Below, in pieces: positions 4,978-5,395 of a DNA stretch of 5,395 nt (its first letter is position 1; every line of letters starts with the position of its first letter). The DNA lies in assembly GCA_009785875.1 (NCBI GenBank), contig WQUF01000193.1, positions 1 through 5,395 of the forward strand, written 5' to 3'. This stretch comes from Oscillospiraceae bacterium. Lineage in GTDB: Bacteria > Bacillota > Clostridia > Clostridiales > Clostridiaceae. Below the pieces are notes generated by a model. That model saw only the letters and a program-made list of their open reading frames with translations. It was not told where the DNA came from and did not search any database. The translations under genes and the position numbers were made by a program.

Positions 4978-5164
4978 ATATGAGAAAAAAGTACGTAATA
5001 TTTTGCATCAAAATGGTTGTTATTTCAGCCGTCATGGAAAAGGTGATCATGATATTTGGTATAGTCCAATAACGAATTGCAATGTAACTGTTGATGGCAA
5101 AATAAAATCACGTTATACTGCAAATGAAATTTTAAAGAAAAGTGGTATTAATTATCGCTTTTGA
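4970..5164 (+). CDS. hicA: HicA-like mRNA interferase toxin
   Basis: A 64-residue protein of the HicA/YcfA family, small RNA-binding toxins with a double-stranded-RNA-binding-like fold that cleave mRNA and arrest growth until bound by HicB. The sequence follows the family closely: a first helix (AEYEKKVRNILHQNGC, residues 2-17), then the strand and active-site loop SRHGKGDHDIWYSP (residues 20-33), where His27 in G-D-H-x-I-W corresponds to the catalytic histidine, a strand with NVTVDGKIKSRYT, and the closing helix ANEILKKSGI typical of the C-terminus. It is full length, with all expected elements present, so it looks active. It is translated from ATG at 4970, overlapping the end of hicB by 8 bases. 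AAGGTG seven bases upstream, inside hicB, is its ribosome site, so the two genes are coupled. Confidence 0.9.
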   Translation: MAEYEKKVRNILHQNGCYFSRHGKGDHDIWYSPITNCNVTVDGKIKSRYTANEILKKSGINYRF

Positions 5165-5213
5165 TAATTTATTCATAGTTCTTGTAAATAAATTTACTTT
5201 GCTTTATCTAAAA

Positions 5214-5250
5214 GGGGGTGTCTCAAAACTAATAATTAATTAGTTTTGAG
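5214..5250. mobile_element. Probable terminal inverted repeat of an insertion sequence or MITE
   Basis: GGGGGTGTCTCAAAA begins 50 bases after the hicA stop. From memory, G-rich starts followed by TGTCTCAAAA resemble the ends of several IS families such as IS1182-like elements. Bases 5222-5250 form a perfect 12-bp hairpin (CTCAAAACTAAT with ATTAGTTTTGAG) with a 5-base loop. It lacks a T-run on either side, so it is a poor terminator, although it may still end the hicBA transcript. The other end of the element is not in the window. Confidence 0.4.
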
Positions 5251-5289
5251 CTAACCTATTAGCATCCTAAAAAATGAGATATAAGAGGC

Positions 5290-5300
5290 GTGTTTCAAAA
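5290..5300 (+). repeat. Imperfect copy of the IS-end core
   Basis: GTGTTTCAAAA differs at one base from GTGTCTCAAAA at 5218-5228, in direct orientation 72 bases downstream. It could be a subterminal transposase-binding repeat or a remnant of a nested element. Confidence 0.3.
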
Positions 5301-5304
5301 AAGA

Positions 5305-5394
5305 TCATATTTGGTTGACACATTTCTTTTTTAAATAACCATAAAATCTAGTTAAATCAATGTTTGTAAATAAGACCATAAAACTTAGAGTGTC
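5305..5394 (-). CDS. Possible C-terminal fragment of a gene entering from the right edge
   Basis: One minus-strand frame is open from the right edge for 29 codons and stops with TGA at 5305-5307. It encodes a tail with the sequence TNIDLTRFYGYLKKKCVNQI at its end. The mixture of aromatic and basic residues near a C-terminus, about 55-90 bases inside a putative IS end, would fit the tail of a transposase. The frame is too short to be recognised, and chance openness over 29 codons in AT-rich DNA is possible. Confidence 0.2.
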   Translation of the reverse strand, partial: DTLSFMVLFTNIDLTRFYGYLKKKCVNQI

Positions 5395-5395
5395 A

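Noticed and set aside
1..5395. CRISPR array, tRNA or rRNA
   Set aside because: No regularly spaced direct repeats, tRNA cloverleaf signatures or rRNA-like conserved blocks were seen on either strand.

Overview
The window reads as the chromosome of a low-GC Gram-positive bacterium (Bacillota), most likely of the clostridial type. Genes are AT-rich, Shine-Dalgarno sequences are strong, starts are often GTG or TTG, promoters look like sigma-A promoters, and the protein families are common in Clostridia. The genus cannot be read from this sequence.

Left part (1-2990, all minus strand). A large secreted surface-type protein begins at 1444 and runs off the left edge. It is clearly more GC-rich than its surroundings. 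Next are a small cytosolic-looking L,D-transpeptidase (YkuD fold) with its own promoter and terminator, and an AraC-family regulator with a C-terminal GyrI-like effector-binding domain. The last two are separated by a strong hairpin terminator.

Middle part (2990-4240, plus strand). A 55-residue protein with a ribbon-helix-helix look is followed by a two-gene operon under a near-consensus promoter. The first gene of the operon is a free-standing JAB/JAMM-like domain (HNHP...S..D). The second is a 66-residue charged helical protein whose start overlaps it by 8 bases. A textbook terminator closes the operon. This pair is the best candidate here for an undescribed system.

Right part (4240-5395). 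An apparently orphan Phd/YefM-type antitoxin (minus strand) diverges from a hicB-hicA toxin-antitoxin pair (plus strand), with an inverted repeat in the shared intergenic region. After hicA comes a sequence resembling an insertion-sequence end, GGGGGTGTCTCAAAA, with a 12-bp hairpin. A short open C-terminal frame then enters from the right edge. Together these suggest an insertion element that continues outside the window.

From about 3100 onward the window looks like an accessory island: small DNA-binding protein, phage-type metalloprotease-like domain, toxin-antitoxin genes and an IS edge. No tRNA, rRNA or CRISPR array was seen, and no gene-free stretch exceeds about 300 bases.
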